From assembly GCA_016717725.1 (NCBI GenBank), contig JADKFA010000001.1, positions 271,536 through 335,535 of the forward strand: a stretch of DNA of 64,000 nt, written 5' to 3'. This DNA comes from Bacteroidota bacterium. Its GTDB lineage: Bacteria; Bacteroidota; Bacteroidia; AKYH767-A; OLB10. Within the stretch, counting starts at the first letter, position 1. Each line of letters begins with the position of its first letter. The position numbers and the translations under genes are program-made. Under the pieces are notes generated by a model. That model had not been told where the DNA came from. It did no database searches and was given only the letters and a program-made list of their open reading frames with translations. Below, piece after piece: positions 62,641-64,000 of this stretch.

Positions 62641-63897
62641 ATGAAACCAATTTTACTACATATCATTTTTTTGCTTCTGTTTCAACCAAGTTTTTTCACA
62701 AGATCTTGGTAGAATAGATTGGAATAAGGACATCGATTTCCTTGCCAAGAATTACCCTATATGCATTTTGATTTTTTTACGAAGAAATCAAAAGAAGAAT
62801 TTAGTGCTGGACTTGAAAACATTAAAAAAAATAAAGACTTACTTTCTGATTTCGCTATTGCGATCAAGTTACAACAATTAGTTGCCGGCTTTGGCGACTC
62901 GCATACACATCTAAACTTAGATCGATTTCTTGAAAAAGATAAGACACTACCATTCATAGGGAATTGGTTTAGTGATGGGTTTTATGTATTGCAGACTACT
63001 CCAGAATACAGCGACATTTTAGGTAAACAAATAGTAAGCATCAATGGAGTTCCATTCGCCACCATTGCCGATAGTTTAAGTACGTTGATTACAATGGATA
63101 ATCCGTCGATGTTAAAGAAGTATCTTCCTAAATTTATAATGAGCCTTCAGCTCTTAAAAAATTTCAAGTTTACAAAAGAAGATGAAATCGAATTAGGAAT
63201 AAAAAACAAGAATGGTGAAATTGAAAAGAAAATAATAAAACCTGGAGAATTAACTAGAGAAAATAGAAAGCAAATCATTCCAGATCAAATTCCGCTATGT
63301 TACTTAAATGAAAGTTCCTTATTTAATGAGACCTATCAAGAAAAAGAATTAATTTACTATATTCAATACAACAAATGTTGGAGCAAAGAAATGGAATTAC
63401 AATTTGGAAAAGCAGAAAATGCAGAAAAGCTGCCGACCTTTGCCTCATTTGAAGAAACTATTTTTCGAACTTTAAATTATGAGTATGTCAAAAAAATTGT
63501 GTTTGATATTCGATTAAACGGAGGTGGTAGTTCCCCTCAAGGAACTGAGTTAATTGAAAAATTGGCAGTACACTTACGTAAAAATCCAGAGATAAAATTA
63601 TACGTTATCATCGGCCGAAACACTTATTCATCTGCCATTTTAAACGCAATGGATTTTAAGCGATTGACGAATGCTATTTTCATTGGTGAAGAAACATCAG
63701 GAAAGCCCAATCACTTTGGGCAAGTGCAAAATTTCAAATTGCCGAATTCTGAAATAATTGTCAATTATTCAACAAAATACTTTAAAAGAACGGATGATGA
63801 CACCAATTCATTGAAGCCAGATGTATTATTTGAAACCAGTTATTCAGACTTTTTAAATGGAATTGACCCCGCCTATGAATGGGTAAAAAAACAATGA
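62641..63897 (+). CDS. S41-type (tail-specific) peptidase, two frameshifts
   Basis: This protein of about 418 residues has a signal peptide (KPILLHIIFLLLFQPSFSQ) and an S41 protease fold. It shows GFGDSHTHLN, a PDZ-like stretch (ILGKQIVSINGVPFATIAD), KIVFDIRLNGGGSSPQG, the nucleophile region IIGRNTYSSAI and GEETSGKPNHFG. Two one-base changes near the start break the frame. T6 for T5 at 62691-62696 separates QPSF from SQDLGRIDW. One G lost at 62749 turns FLAKELPYMHFDFF into a shifted frame. It is probably periplasmic or exported, and its substrate is unknown. Confidence 0.8.
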
Positions 63898-64000
63898 TGA
63901 TTTTACTTTTGCAATCCAGTTCGATTATAAATTTCCTTTTCAGAAAAAAAACATACTGACAAAAACGCCGGTGCAATCATTTCCTTGATTTAAGGATTGC
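63898..64000. other. Right window edge, no gene
   Basis: TACTTTTG at 63904-63911 on the plus strand fits the -7 promoter consensus and may serve a gene beyond the window. Nothing else is identifiable. Confidence 0.3.

Overview
The window is a low-GC stretch of a Bacteroidota chromosome, most likely from a Flavobacteriales or Chitinophagales-like lineage. The evidence is a PorZ fragment of the type IX secretion system (T9SS), six other large or small secreted proteins with T9SS C-terminal sorting domains, a SusC/SusD pair, LytTR and LuxR two-component systems with reg-prop or TPR sensors, a monothiol bacilliredoxin, and promoters fitting the Bacteroidota -7 consensus TAnnTTTG. Nothing indicates a plasmid or prophage. 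There is no rRNA operon and no CRISPR array.

Layout. 1-6 kb: porZ (cut by the window edge), aspS, a palindrome-rich MITE-like block, a small T9SS protein, and the housekeeping operon prs-rplY-pth. 6.1-7.0 kb: an intact tRNA-Leu(CAA) surrounded by three broken 5' copies of itself carrying palindromic inserts, plus a small GIY-YIG gene. 7.4-16.5 kb: an anaerobic/NO module made of an unrecognised 601-aa protein, tyrosine phenol-lyase, a NorC-like cytochrome c, an aberrant NorB, an Rrf2 regulator with three cysteines, and a class III ribonucleotide reductase whose glycyl-radical tail is encoded by its own 56-codon gene, followed by nrdG. The first operon and the Rrf2 gene share an inverted repeat, TCGGA-N8-TCCGA, placed on or near the promoter, so they probably form one regulon. 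16.5-44 kb: a truncated response regulator with its histidine kinase, a 1.9-kaa secreted protein with MopE-like calcium-type repeats, a REP/RAYT transposase locus, a 4447-aa cysteine-rich secreted repeat protein, and a LytTR regulator with a propeller histidine kinase. 44-51 kb: a DUF3109 protein, an ABC-F ATPase, tRNA-Arg(CCG), an acyl-CoA thioesterase, a GT9 glycosyltransferase, tatD, ansA and osmC. 51-52 kb: tRNA-Ser(GGA) preceded by two broken copies with palindromes in the D-loop and followed by a tandem array of seven terminator-like hairpins. 52-64 kb: two more T9SS proteins, susC/susD, a bacilliredoxin and an S41-type protease.

The most unusual signals are: (i) palindromes placed just 5' of the D-loop GG in duplicated 5' fragments of two unrelated tRNAs; (ii) a NorB homologue lacking the canonical FeB histidine/glutamate and one heme-b histidine, in an operon with tyrosine phenol-lyase; (iii) the split class III RNR; (iv) the terminator-hairpin array; and (v) the giant protein with about 12 copies of a 14-cysteine, 175-residue repeat.

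Caution: seven otherwise conserved genes carry nine one-base frameshifts, nearly all explained by gain or loss of a base in a short homopolymer. This looks like long-read consensus error, so those genes are given as single genes with frameshifts rather than as pseudogenes. All family assignments come from reading the sequence by eye; no database was searched.
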